A DNA stretch of 14,653 nucleotides from an uncultured Prevotella sp. GTDB lineage: Bacteria; Bacteroidota; Bacteroidia; Bacteroidales; Bacteroidaceae. Positions 1-7,489 of the stretch are shown piece by piece; the first letter of the stretch is position 1, and each line of letters opens with the position of its first letter. A model generated the notes under the pieces. It had not been told where the DNA came from. It did no database searches and worked only from the letters and a program-made list of their open reading frames with translations. The stretch covers positions 1 to 14,653 of the forward strand of contig UQQN01000062.1 of the NCBI GenBank assembly GCA_900543155.1, read 5' to 3'. The position numbers and the translations under genes were made by a program.

Positions 1-65
1 GTTGAATATCAACTATTTACGATATCAATTTTTTATCAAAACCATGCAGAAAAAAATCATGGATT

Positions 66-89
66 TTGACCCCCTACCTAACGGGGCAA
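66..89. other. small GC-rich hairpin
   Basis: CCCC (71-74) and GGGG (83-86) flank the loop TACCTAAC. TTG (66-68) and CAA (87-89) can extend the stem across a small bulge. It lies beyond the 3' end of the BatD-like gene, and no gene is visible in the first 106 bases. The loop with flanking bases is the reverse complement of the loop of the terminator at 5951-6003. It could be the remains of a terminator, but no strong T-run follows. Confidence 0.35.
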
Positions 90-106
90 TCTTTAATAAT
101 ATACCA

Positions 107-235
107 TTTACATTCGTTAACTGCGATTTAAGAAAAATTTTAAATGACAAAATGACACCTAACATCTTGATTATCAAGATATTAAGGTGTCATTTGTCAT
201 TTGTCATTTTCGCTTTTACTCTAAATTACCCCTTT
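107..235. repeat. dispersed palindromic repeat, copy A
   Basis: About 130 bases closely match 9165-9295 in the same orientation. The core is a long hairpin: left arm 142-160 pairs with 185-202 apart from one extra A. Inside it is a perfect 7-bp stem, ATCTTGA (164-170) with TCAAGAT (174-180). The right side has three tandem TGTCATT units (188-208). A conserved flank beginning TTTACATTCGTTAA (107-120) shows the repeat is more than a shared terminator. It carries no coding capacity, so it may be a MITE-like or REP-like element. It lies at the 3' end of the BatD-like gene and overlaps its last codons. The hairpin with its AT-rich flanks could also stop transcription. Confidence 0.75.
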
Positions 236-754
236 TCCGCTTCGCATCATCTCCTGAGTGGAACGGAGGGGTTTTTCTGTCACTTCGAAAGTAAATGCTT
301 TGGAAGCGCCTTGCACCTTGATGTTCTTATACTCAGGTTGCGCCCCCATCATTTGGTCGAAGAAGTCGGGCATGCGAACTACCTTTTGCAAGGTGGCTTT
401 AAATTTCTGTACGGGGATTGTGTACTTTCCGGCATGGGTTGGAGCTACCACATATTGATTCCACACAAGGGTGTAATAGATATTTTGCCCCTCGCGCGTA
501 CGCCCTGCCGTAGCATTGCGATTGATGGGGAGTTTGCGCGTGCTACATTTGCCTTTTACCATAAAATCTGTAGTACTCTCGGCTTTTGCTATAGGCGATG
601 TGGCATAAAGCACTACCGACACTAACATACTGTCGCCTGCATACACCACGTCGCGATCGGGGATTATTCGCGCAAATAGATGCGCATCTTCGGCTGCACG
701 CACTTGAAGCGCCAACACTGCTATAAACAGGGCGAATAATAAGCGTTTCATCAT
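221..754 (-). CDS. short exported BatD-like protein (single module)
   Basis: The protein has 177 residues. A signal peptide is visible (MMKR, then a hydrophobic stretch, cleavage likely near residue 21). The rest resembles one beta-sandwich module of BatD, the Bacteroidota 'oxygen tolerance' protein: LFARIIPDRDVVYAGDS near the start, then YVVAPTHAGKYTIPV near residues 100-114, then DFFD, then a closing FTFEVTEKPL strand. This pattern matches a later module of full-length BatD. Complete BatD proteins are several times longer and end in a membrane helix; neither feature is present here. The start codon overlaps the nadE stop (ATGA), so translation is probably coupled. The last codons and the TAG stop lie inside repeat copy A, which suggests truncation. 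A naturally short BatD-family protein is the alternative. Family assignment is fairly sure; function is not known. Confidence 0.7.
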   Translation of the reverse strand: MMKRLLFALFIAVLALQVRAAEDAHLFARIIPDRDVVYAGDSMLVSVVLYATSPIAKAESTTDFMVKGKCSTRKLPINRNATAGRTREGQNIYYTLVWNQYVVAPTHAGKYTIPVQKFKATLQKVVRMPDFFDQMMGAQPEYKNIKVQGASKAFTFEVTEKPLRSTQEMMRSGKGVI

Positions 755-2736
755 TCAGCAGGGTTAGTTGTGGGATATTCAAGTTGTGGTTCTTCTGCTT
801 CAATATCAGCGAGCCAAGCTTCACTACTTGCGTCGGAAGGCATACGCCAATCTCCACGCGGACTTAACGAGCAGCTACCCACTTTGGGTCCATCGGGCAA
901 ACAAGAGCGCTTGAATTGTTGCGTAAAGAAACGACGGAAGAAAGTGCGAAGCCACTTTAATATGATTTCGTCGGCAAAGGCGGTACCATTGCCCGAACCG
1001 TCAAATGCGCGTTGGGCAAGATAATAAATCTTTTGCGGACGGAAACCAAAGCGCAGTGTGTAATATAAGAAGAAGTCGTGCAACTCATAGGGTCCCACCA
1101 AGTCTTCGGTTACCTGCTTTATATTACCCGCTTCGTCGGCAGGAATAAGTTCGGGACTGATTGGCGTGTCTACAATATCGAGCAATGTGGCATAGGTGGC
1201 TTGGTCTGCCATATTGCGTGCTGCCCAACTCACGAGGTGCTTTACCAAGGTTTTAGGGATGGAGGCATTCACACCATACATGCTCATGTGGTCGCCATTA
1301 TAGGTTGCCCATCCTAAAGCTAATTCGCTTAGGTCGCCTGTACCCACAACAAAACCTCCCATCTGACCTGCCACATCCATCAAGATTTGTGTGCGTTCGC
1401 GAGCTTGTGAGTTTTCGTATGTCAAGTCGTGCACATTGATGTCGTGTGCTATGTCCTTAAAGTGTTGCGTCACTGCAGGTACGATGCTAATTTCACGAAT
1501 CGTCACGCCTAACTGTTCCATCAGGTTCATGGCATTGGTATAGGTGCGATCGGTTGTGCCAAAGCCTGGCATCGTTACACCGACAATGCCTTTGCGGTTA
1601 CGCTCTAAGCGGTCGAAGGCATGAACTGCCACAAGCAGTGCCAAGGTTGAATCTAAACCACCACTTATGCCCACCACCACTGTTTTGGAATGAGTATGCT
1701 CTATGCGACGTGCAAGGGCTTCGCTCTGAATGCAGACAATTTCCTCGCAACGCTCATCAAGTTCTGCCCCCTCAGGCACAAAGGGATGGGCATCGACAAA
1801 ACGCGACAATGTGAAGGGTAGATTGCTTGAAAAGGGTTCGAGCTCTACCTCCTTCATGCTCTTTACATTCTCTACACGTACGGCACTGGCAAAGGTGGTG
1901 TTTACACGACGTTCGGCACGTAGACGCTCCACATCGATTTCGCTAACCACCATTTGCTCGTGCATAGCAAATCGTTTTCCTTCGGCAAGCAATGTGCCAT
2001 TTTCGGCAATATAGGCACGGCCACTAAACACTAAGTCTTGTGTGCTCTCGCCATAGCCACAACCTGCATAAACATAGCCTGCTATGAGTCGTGCACTTTG
2101 ATTGACTACCAAATTACGCAAATAGTTGGCCTTGCCAATAAGTTCGTTGCTGGCACTTAGGTTAAATATTATGTCGGCTCCTGCCAATGCCAAATGGTTG
2201 CTTGGTGGCACAGGTGCCCAAAGGTCTTCGCAAATTTCAATGCCGAATGTGCAATGCGATGTAGAGAAAAGAATGTTGCGCGTAAGGGGCACTGTTTGAC
2301 CACAAAAACGCAATTCTGCCCCATCGCCCAACACTTGTGCAGGAGCGAACCAACGCTTTTCGTAAAATTCTTTATAGTTGGGGATGTAAGTTTTAGGTAC
2401 AAGTCCGTGAATTTTGCCTCGCTGAATAACGGCTGCGCAGTTAAAGAGCATGCTATTATACACAATAGGCACGCCCACTAAAGCCGTCACATTTAGGTTT
2501 AGGCTAAACTCCATTAGTTTGAGCAAAGATGCTTCTGCCTCATCCAACAAAAGTTGTTGCTGAAACAAGTCTTGACAAGTATAAGCAGTGATGGCGAGTT
2601 CGGGCAAACAGATTATTTCAATTCCTTGTCCCTCGGCAGTTGCCATCATTCCTTCAATTTGCTGTATATTAAAAGCACAATCGGCCACCTTCACCGAAGG
2701 AATGGCAGCCGCTACTTTAATAAAACCGTTTTGCAT
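751..2736 (-). CDS. nadE: glutamine-dependent NAD+ synthetase
   Basis: The enzyme makes NAD+ from deamido-NAD, ATP and glutamine, the last step of NAD synthesis, in the cytosol. At 661 residues it is the long two-domain type. An N-terminal nitrilase-like glutaminase domain (about 1-300) shows the Glu-Lys-Cys triad: E46 in LPELAIT, K115 in PKTYIPNY and C169 in GIEICEDLW. The C-terminal synthetase domain has the ATP-binding P-loop SGGLDS at 358-363. Ammonia is passed internally between the two sites. The ATG at 2736 gives an intact glutaminase domain. A (TA)7 tract lies where a ribosome-binding site would be. The only convincing promoter upstream is at 3029-3060, which implies a leader of nearly 290 bases containing a structured element. 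The TGA stop overlaps the start of the BatD-like gene. Confidence 0.96.
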   Translation of the reverse strand: MQNGFIKVAAAIPSVKVADCAFNIQQIEGMMATAEGQGIEIICLPELAITAYTCQDLFQQQLLLDEAEASLLKLMEFSLNLNVTALVGVPIVYNSMLFNCAAVIQRGKIHGLVPKTYIPNYKEFYEKRWFAPAQVLGDGAELRFCGQTVPLTRNILFSTSHCTFGIEICEDLWAPVPPSNHLALAGADIIFNLSASNELIGKANYLRNLVVNQSARLIAGYVYAGCGYGESTQDLVFSGRAYIAENGTLLAEGKRFAMHEQMVVSEIDVERLRAERRVNTTFASAVRVENVKSMKEVELEPFSSNLPFTLSRFVDAHPFVPEGAELDERCEEIVCIQSEALARRIEHTHSKTVVVGISGGLDSTLALLVAVHAFDRLERNRKGIVGVTMPGFGTTDRTYTNAMNLMEQLGVTIREISIVPAVTQHFKDIAHDINVHDLTYENSQARERTQILMDVAGQMGGFVVGTGDLSELALGWATYNGDHMSMYGVNASIPKTLVKHLVSWAARNMADQATYATLLDIVDTPISPELIPADEAGNIKQVTEDLVGPYELHDFFLYYTLRFGFRPQKIYYLAQRAFDGSGNGTAFADEIILKWLRTFFRRFFTQQFKRSCLPDGPKVGSCSLSPRGDWRMPSDASSEAWLADIEAEEPQLEYPTTNPAE

Positions 2737-2744
2737 AAGACGTT

Positions 2745-2758
2745 TATATATATATATA
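2745..2758. repeat. (TA)7 dinucleotide tract before nadE
   Basis: Seven TA units sit 9-22 bases upstream of the nadE start codon, where a ribosome-binding site would normally be. The tract is visible directly. Any role in translation or slippage-based variation is speculation. Confidence 0.6.
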
Positions 2759-2839
2759 AGAGGTGTGTGCTACAAAATGTTTAGTTCTTTGATTATATAC
2801 ACTTGAGCACCGCGGTTGTATGCGTAAGCGCATAAAAAC

Positions 2840-3024
2840 GGCTGTACCAGTGATGTGATGAAACTCCGAGCGAAATAAGATTTGAGTTCCAGTAAGTCTC
2901 TGTAATCCGACCCTACGCAAGCGCATATCGGCACGCCATTAAAATACTGGTTTGTCTCGGTTTTCAAGTAATTATTGATGAGTATCCCAATCTAACCGGT
3001 ACAGCCTTATGTTTTTATTTTTGT
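2840..3024 (-). ncRNA. candidate structured RNA or 5' leader of nadE
   Basis: On the minus strand GGCTGTACC (3006-2998) pairs perfectly with GGTACAGCC (2848-2840), enclosing 149 bases. Within it several further helices fit. CCAGTA (2950-2945) pairs with TACTGG (2894-2889). CCGATATGC (2931-2923) pairs with GCGTA and TCGG (2918-2914, 2910-2907) around a GCTT loop with a GGG bulge. AACTC (2888-2884) pairs with GAGTT (2866-2862). GGTT (2997-2994) pairs with AACC (2962-2959). A strong promoter begins transcription about 20 bases before the closing helix. The closing helix is followed by GTTTTT, then a 6-bp hairpin at 2819-2834. It does not match any riboswitch or housekeeping RNA that I recognise. 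It could be a free small RNA or the nadE leader. Confidence 0.5.
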
Positions 3025-3028
3025 GTTG

Positions 3029-3060
3029 CAAATATACAATCATCTGTTATTACCTCCAAA
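3029..3060 (-). promoter_or_regulatory. Bacteroidota-type promoter for the nadE leader RNA
   Basis: On the minus strand TTTG (3060-3057) is followed after exactly 20 bases by TATATTTG (3036-3029), a full match to the -33/-7 consensus TTTG and TAnnTTTG. Transcription should start near 3022-3026, just before the structured element. No equally good promoter is seen between that element and nadE. Confidence 0.75.
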
Positions 3061-3204
3061 ACTTTTTCTGCATTTTTTTTACTAAAAAAAGATTTTTACA
3101 CTTTTATCTTAAAAAGTACGCTTATCTCATTTTTTTGTGCTAAGTTTACCGCCAATATCGTGCAATCAAAAATGCATAGTTTTTATTATTCTTATTAGTA
3201 TACC

Positions 3205-5892
3205 ATGAAGCATTTACACTTCAATATAGAATATCACACTGCGAACGGCGATTTTCCTGAAATTGCTTATGCCATCGACGGCAATGAAATTGACTTCACG
3301 CCCCTCTGCAGCACCGATAACCAACATTGGCACGTGTGCATTGAGGTGCCCGATGCAAGCAAACATATTCGCTATGCTTATCAAATTAAAAATAGCCAGA
3401 ACCTGTTAATTAGAACGGAAGCCAATAGTTGGCGTATGTTTTTGTTTAACCACCGCACCGACGTGTGCTTTTTCGATGCTTGGACCGAACAGTCTTTGAG
3501 CGAGATTTATCATCGCTCGGCTTTTGAAAAAAGCATTATGGCACCCCGTGGTGGCGAAAAGCTGCACATGGACTTGTTTACTTCGCCTTGCTTATTGCTT
3601 GTGCATGCACTGCCTCCTGCCGAGGGGATGAAATGGGCTGTTGTAGGCAATACTCGCAACTTTGGTGAATGGAATGAGCGCAAGGCTCGTGTGTTACAGC
3701 GCACAGGTACCTATGAATGGGCTTTACCACTCACGCGCGAGGACTTTGAACAGGGGGTTGAATATAAATACATCATGGTTGGAGCCGACGAGAGTCACCC
3801 CACGATTTGGGAAGAGGGAGGGAACCGTCAGCTCATAGCACAACCTTATCCACAAACTGCCTCTGCTGTGCGACAAGACGAAATGCCTCGCATCGCACTC
3901 GACCTTTGGAAGGGGGCAGGATGCGTGATTCCCGTGTTCTCGCTGCGCAGCGAAGGCAGTATGGGCGTGGGCGACTTTGGCGACTTGCGAAAGATGGTTA
4001 GATGGGCTGCCGAAACAGGCATGAAAGCTGTGCAATTATTGCCCATTAACGACACGACACGCTCTGGCAATTGGCACGATTCTTACCCTTATAGTGGCAT
4101 TTCGGTGTTTGCCTTGCACCCTCTTTACCTTGACCTTCGCGAATGGCGCGACAGCAAGGCTTTTAAAGCTGCAAAGGCACAAGGCGGAGCGCTCAATGCT
4201 TTACCAGCACTCAACTATGAAGAGGCGTTTAAACTAAAAATGACGTTTGCTCACGCATTATATAAAGAATGCGGAGCCAAAATTTGTGCTTCAGCCGATT
4301 ATAAGGTTTTTGTTAACAACAATGCGCATTGGTTGCCTGCCTACACGGCTTTCTCTGCCCTGCGCGATTTTTATCATACTGCCGATTTCCGTTCTTGGCC
4401 CGAAGGTACTACTTTCTGCCATATCGAAGAAATCGAAAAGAAGCATCCCGAAATTGCCAAAGCACGTGCTTTCTATGCTTGGCTGCAATTTTTGCTCCAC
4501 CGACAAATGCGGTGTGTACATAACGAAGCACGCGCCTTAGGTGTGATTTTGAAAGGTGATATTCCTATTGGTATTAGTCGCGACAGTGTGCCTGCATGGG
4601 TTGATGGACACTTATTCCACTTTAACGGACAAGCAGGTGCTCCTCCTGACGCTTTTGCCACACATGGACAAAATTGGGGGTTCCCCACTTATAACTGGCA
4701 CGAAATGGCTAAAGATGGATACCAGTGGTGGCGTGCGCGTTTGCAACACATGGAGCAATATTTTGATGCTTATCGCATTGACCACGTATTGGGTTTCTTC
4801 CGAATTTGGGAGGTTCCATCTAACCAGATATATGGTTTACTCGGACAGTTCCGTCCTGCCCTACCCTTTACGCAAAACGAAATTCGTAATTGGGGATTCC
4901 AAGCTGACATTGAGGCTTACAGCGTGCCACGCGTTTCTGACGAACAGATGCAACTATTCATTGACGAAACTGGCGATGCGAACTTTGCTGCACACTACTT
5001 TGACAAGGATGAACATGGCTACGTTTTGAAAACTACCTATCGCAGTCAGCGCAAGGTGGCACAAATGTTGCCCGAGGGAAAAATACGTCAAATTCTCTTC
5101 GACATTGCTTGCGAGGTGCTCTTTGTGCGCGATGCCACAAATCCTGAATTGTTCCATCCCCGTGTATCGGCACAACTCACACAGGTGTTTCAACAACTCT
5201 CGGCACACGATCGCGAGGCGTTTAACCACTTGCACGACAACTTCTTCTACGAGCGCAACAACCAATTTTGGGCTGACGAGGCAATGAAGAAGATTCCTGC
5301 GGTGACACAAAGTCCCGATTCTCTTTCTCCCTCACTCCGTCTCTATCCCATAGGCGGTCAGGGTATGTTGGCTTGCGCCGAAGACTTGGGCATGGTGCCT
5401 GCATCTGTGAAAGGGGTGCTTGATCGTCTGCGCATTCTCTCGCTCGAAATTCAACGAATGCCTAAGGAGTATGGTGTGCGTTTTGGCAATCTTGCTCACA
5501 ACCCTTATCTGTCGGTTGCCACTATTGCCACGCACGATATGCCCCCCTTGCGCCTTTGGTGGACGGAAAATAGTGAACAGACACAAGCTTTTTGGCACGA
5601 AGCACTGCATCACACCAGTGAGGTGCCTGCCGAAGCTACTCCCTCTGTGTGCGAAGAGGTTATTAACCAACACCTGCAGTCGCCCTCTATGCTTTGTCTT
5701 TTGGCGTTGCAAGATTGGCTTGCCATATCGGCACAACTGCGTTCGCCACACCCTGAGCAGGAACAAATTAATGTGCCCTCTAACCCTAACCAATATTGGC
5801 AATATCGCATGCACCTCACCATCGAAAATCTTATTCAAGCTACAGGCTTTAACAATAAGGTTCGCGATATGATTAAAATGGCGGGAAGGTAA
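3205..5892 (+). CDS. malQ: 4-alpha-glucanotransferase, DPE2-like with tandem CBM20
   Basis: This amylomaltase of family GH77 moves glucan chains between maltose or maltodextrins and larger alpha-1,4-glucans. At 895 residues it is much longer than E. coli MalQ (about 690). Two starch-binding CBM20-like domains occupy about residues 1-95 and 125-225; the second has AVVGNTRNFGEWN. The GH77 barrel starts near DLWKGAGCVIPVFSLRSEGS. Catalytic residues are D526 in YRIDHVLGFF (nucleophile), E726 in CAEDLGMVP (acid/base) and D778 in ATHDMPPLR. About 200 residues separate D526 from E726, against about 47 in the Thermus enzyme, so the domain carries the long insertion known from plant DPE2. It is likely cytosolic, as no signal peptide is seen. 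No clear promoter was found. It converges on rtcB across a shared terminator. Confidence 0.95.
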   Translation: MKHLHFNIEYHTANGDFPEIAYAIDGNEIDFTPLCSTDNQHWHVCIEVPDASKHIRYAYQIKNSQNLLIRTEANSWRMFLFNHRTDVCFFDAWTEQSLSEIYHRSAFEKSIMAPRGGEKLHMDLFTSPCLLLVHALPPAEGMKWAVVGNTRNFGEWNERKARVLQRTGTYEWALPLTREDFEQGVEYKYIMVGADESHPTIWEEGGNRQLIAQPYPQTASAVRQDEMPRIALDLWKGAGCVIPVFSLRSEGSMGVGDFGDLRKMVRWAAETGMKAVQLLPINDTTRSGNWHDSYPYSGISVFALHPLYLDLREWRDSKAFKAAKAQGGALNALPALNYEEAFKLKMTFAHALYKECGAKICASADYKVFVNNNAHWLPAYTAFSALRDFYHTADFRSWPEGTTFCHIEEIEKKHPEIAKARAFYAWLQFLLHRQMRCVHNEARALGVILKGDIPIGISRDSVPAWVDGHLFHFNGQAGAPPDAFATHGQNWGFPTYNWHEMAKDGYQWWRARLQHMEQYFDAYRIDHVLGFFRIWEVPSNQIYGLLGQFRPALPFTQNEIRNWGFQADIEAYSVPRVSDEQMQLFIDETGDANFAAHYFDKDEHGYVLKTTYRSQRKVAQMLPEGKIRQILFDIACEVLFVRDATNPELFHPRVSAQLTQVFQQLSAHDREAFNHLHDNFFYERNNQFWADEAMKKIPAVTQSPDSLSPSLRLYPIGGQGMLACAEDLGMVPASVKGVLDRLRILSLEIQRMPKEYGVRFGNLAHNPYLSVATIATHDMPPLRLWWTENSEQTQAFWHEALHHTSEVPAEATPSVCEEVINQHLQSPSMLCLLALQDWLAISAQLRSPHPEQEQINVPSNPNQYWQYRMHLTIENLIQATGFNNKVRDMIKMAGR

Positions 5893-5950
5893 AGATAAGT
5901 AGGAGACTAAATTTATTTTCTGCGTGGGTATCGGTTTTGGCGATAAAAAA

Positions 5951-6003
5951 GGCATGGTTAAATGAGTTACCCTGTTAGGTAGGGTTACCCATTTAACCAT
6001 GCC
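5951..6003. terminator. bidirectional terminator between malQ and rtcB
   Basis: A 23-bp stem (5951-5973 with 5981-6003) has two mismatches and the loop GTTAGGT. It is flanked by A6 on the left and T4 on the right, so a U-run follows in both directions. It lies between the converging ends of malQ and rtcB and should stop both transcripts. Confidence 0.9.
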
Positions 6004-6041
6004 TTTTATCAACGACAGATGGAGGTTTATACCCCCTCTCT

Positions 6042-7214
6042 TTATCCCTTTATCACCGCGACAGGCAATAGGCGCGTTTTTACTTTTATAAGGTCGAGTT
6101 CATTGGCTATTACCTCCTCTATGTCCTTATATGCTCCCGAAGCCTCTTGCATATCGTCTTGACAACGAATGGCGTGAACAATGCCTCGGGCACTGAGCTT
6201 TTCTAACTCCTCTTTCATATTTAGCGTGTTTATGGCTGCCGTGCGCGAAAGCAGACGTCCGGCACCATGCGAACATGAACAGAATGACTCTGGATTGCCT
6301 AATCCTTCAACAATATAAGATGCTGTGCCTTGCGAACCTGGTATGATTCCCGTTGTACCCACACTTGCCAATGTTGCCCCTTTGCGATGCACAATTACTT
6401 CTTTGCCAAAGTGGTGTTCGAAGGCTGCATAGTTGTGGGCTATATTTATCATGGGGTCAAACTCTATGCCTGGCAACACATCTGCCAACACTTCCTCAAT
6501 GCGCAACATCATGAGACGACGATTACACAAGGCAAAGTCTATGCAATATTTCATCTCGTCCCAGTACATGCCAAACTCTTTAGAGCGACGGGGTAAGAAG
6601 GGAAGGTGTAACTCTGCGGGTACACTTGTATACCAACGTGCATTGAGCGTGGCAGCTAAATTGTTATAATAATCGCCTACTTGTTTACCTAAGTTGCGCG
6701 AACCTGAGTGAATCATAATCCACAAATTGTCGTCCTCATCTTTTTGCAATTCTATAAAATGGTTTCCTCCGCCCAATGTACCAACTTCTTTGCGGATTGA
6801 CTCTTGACGACGCTTTACCACTTCCATTTTGTCAATGTCGTGACCTGTGGGCAAAAATGCTTCATCTTGTGCCACTTTGTGATGGGTCTTACCAAGAGGT
6901 ATACGTTTGCGAATGCCACGCATTATTTGCTTGCGCAACACATCTTGACTAATTTCGCTCACTTTCCAATTGGTTTTTACGGCACACATACCACAGCCTA
7001 TGTCCACGCCCACGGCATTAGGCACTACTACACCCTCTGTTGCAAGCACACCACCAATAGGCATTCCTTTGCCCGTATGCACATCTGGCATAATGGCTAG
7101 ATGATGAAAGAGAAAAGGCAATGATGCCAAATTAGCAATTTGTTCCATGGCAGACTCTTCTACCTTGTCCGTCCAGATTTTTACCAAACGGTTGTTAATT
7201 ACTTTTACTTCCAT
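6042..7214 (-). CDS. rtcB: RNA-splicing ligase RtcB
   Basis: RtcB joins RNA ends carrying 2',3'-cyclic phosphate or 3'-phosphate to 5'-hydroxyl ends, using GTP and Mn2+. In bacteria it is linked to RNA repair. The 390-residue protein keeps the metal ligands: D71 and C74 in VGVDIGCGM, H152 in GGGNHF, H169 in IHSGSRNLG and H260 in NIAHNYA. It also has PDVHTGKG at 43-50 and the guanylylated histidine H316 in SHGAGR. I chose the ATG at 7214 because translation from the ATG at 7298 adds 28 residues unlike RtcB, whereas MEVKVINN begins like family members. No RtcA, archease or RtcR-type regulator is in the window. It is divergent from the Nudix gene; a dyad at 7304-7333 lies in the shared spacer. 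Confidence 0.95.
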   Translation of the reverse strand: MEVKVINNRLVKIWTDKVEESAMEQIANLASLPFLFHHLAIMPDVHTGKGMPIGGVLATEGVVVPNAVGVDIGCGMCAVKTNWKVSEISQDVLRKQIMRGIRKRIPLGKTHHKVAQDEAFLPTGHDIDKMEVVKRRQESIRKEVGTLGGGNHFIELQKDEDDNLWIMIHSGSRNLGKQVGDYYNNLAATLNARWYTSVPAELHLPFLPRRSKEFGMYWDEMKYCIDFALCNRRLMMLRIEEVLADVLPGIEFDPMINIAHNYAAFEHHFGKEVIVHRKGATLASVGTTGIIPGSQGTASYIVEGLGNPESFCSCSHGAGRLLSRTAAINTLNMKEELEKLSARGIVHAIRCQDDMQEASGAYKDIEEVIANELDLIKVKTRLLPVAVIKG

Positions 7215-7303
7215 TGTTTGAATGTTTTTTGTTGTTTTAGAGTGGTGCGTATAGCTCAGCGACGGTGCAATACTGACGTTTTCAGTTTGCGACGGCAAAA
7301 TAA

Positions 7304-7333
7304 GCTACGCACAACGCACTCTTTTTGCGTAGC
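7304..7333. promoter_or_regulatory. dyad between rtcB and the Nudix gene
   Basis: GCTACGCA (7304-7311) and TGCGTAGC (7326-7333) form a perfect 8-bp inverted repeat with a 14-base spacer. It abuts TTATTTTG (7303-7296, minus strand), a one-mismatch candidate -7 box for rtcB. There is no T-run typical of a terminator. It could be an operator or an RNA hairpin in the rtcB leader. Confidence 0.35.
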
Positions 7334-7408
7334 AACAAAAAAATTACGGTTGGACACAAAAAAAAGAAAAAAGTCGTTGCTTTTCAACGCTATTTATCAT
7401 AAAAAACG

Positions 7409-7416
7409 TACCTTTG
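7409..7416 (+). promoter_or_regulatory. candidate -7 box for the Nudix gene
   Basis: TACCTTTG matches the Bacteroidota -7 consensus TAnnTTTG. The -33 position is weak (a T-rich TTTTC at 7381-7385, spacing slightly long). Transcription would start about 65 bases before the Nudix start codon. Confidence 0.5.
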
Positions 7417-7489
7417 AGCGATGCAGATTTGTATGTGGCATGTAGTACTGAAAAATCTGATTTTTAATTTCATAAAATAGTAGACATCT

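Noticed and set aside
2..625. 207-residue plus-strand reading frame at the window start
   Set aside because: It begins at TTG in AT-rich sequence, runs through repeat copy A and then antisense to the BatD-like gene. The opposite strand has a signal peptide, a family match and an operon link.
2840..2890. Hammerhead ribozyme on the plus strand, prompted by GTGATGAAAC and CGAAAT
   Set aside because: The conserved core order CTGANGA, helix, GAAA is not met.
2770..2967. 65-residue minus-strand reading frame between nadE and malQ
   Set aside because: It would start at TTG and has no recognisable motif. It coincides with the base-paired segments of the candidate RNA, so the RNA explanation fits better.
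2840..3006. TPP riboswitch reading of the nadE leader, prompted by GCGTAGGG
   Set aside because: The other conserved TPP segments (CTGAGA and the paired sensor arms in the right order) are absent.
3130..3184. malQ promoter candidates such as TAAGTTTA and TAGTTTTT
   Set aside because: Neither has a full -7 match or a TTG at the right distance upstream, and the region is T-rich enough to produce such hits by chance.
7215..7298. Longer N-terminus for RtcB from the ATG at 7298
   Set aside because: The 28 extra residues are low in family resemblance and lie over the candidate promoter region.
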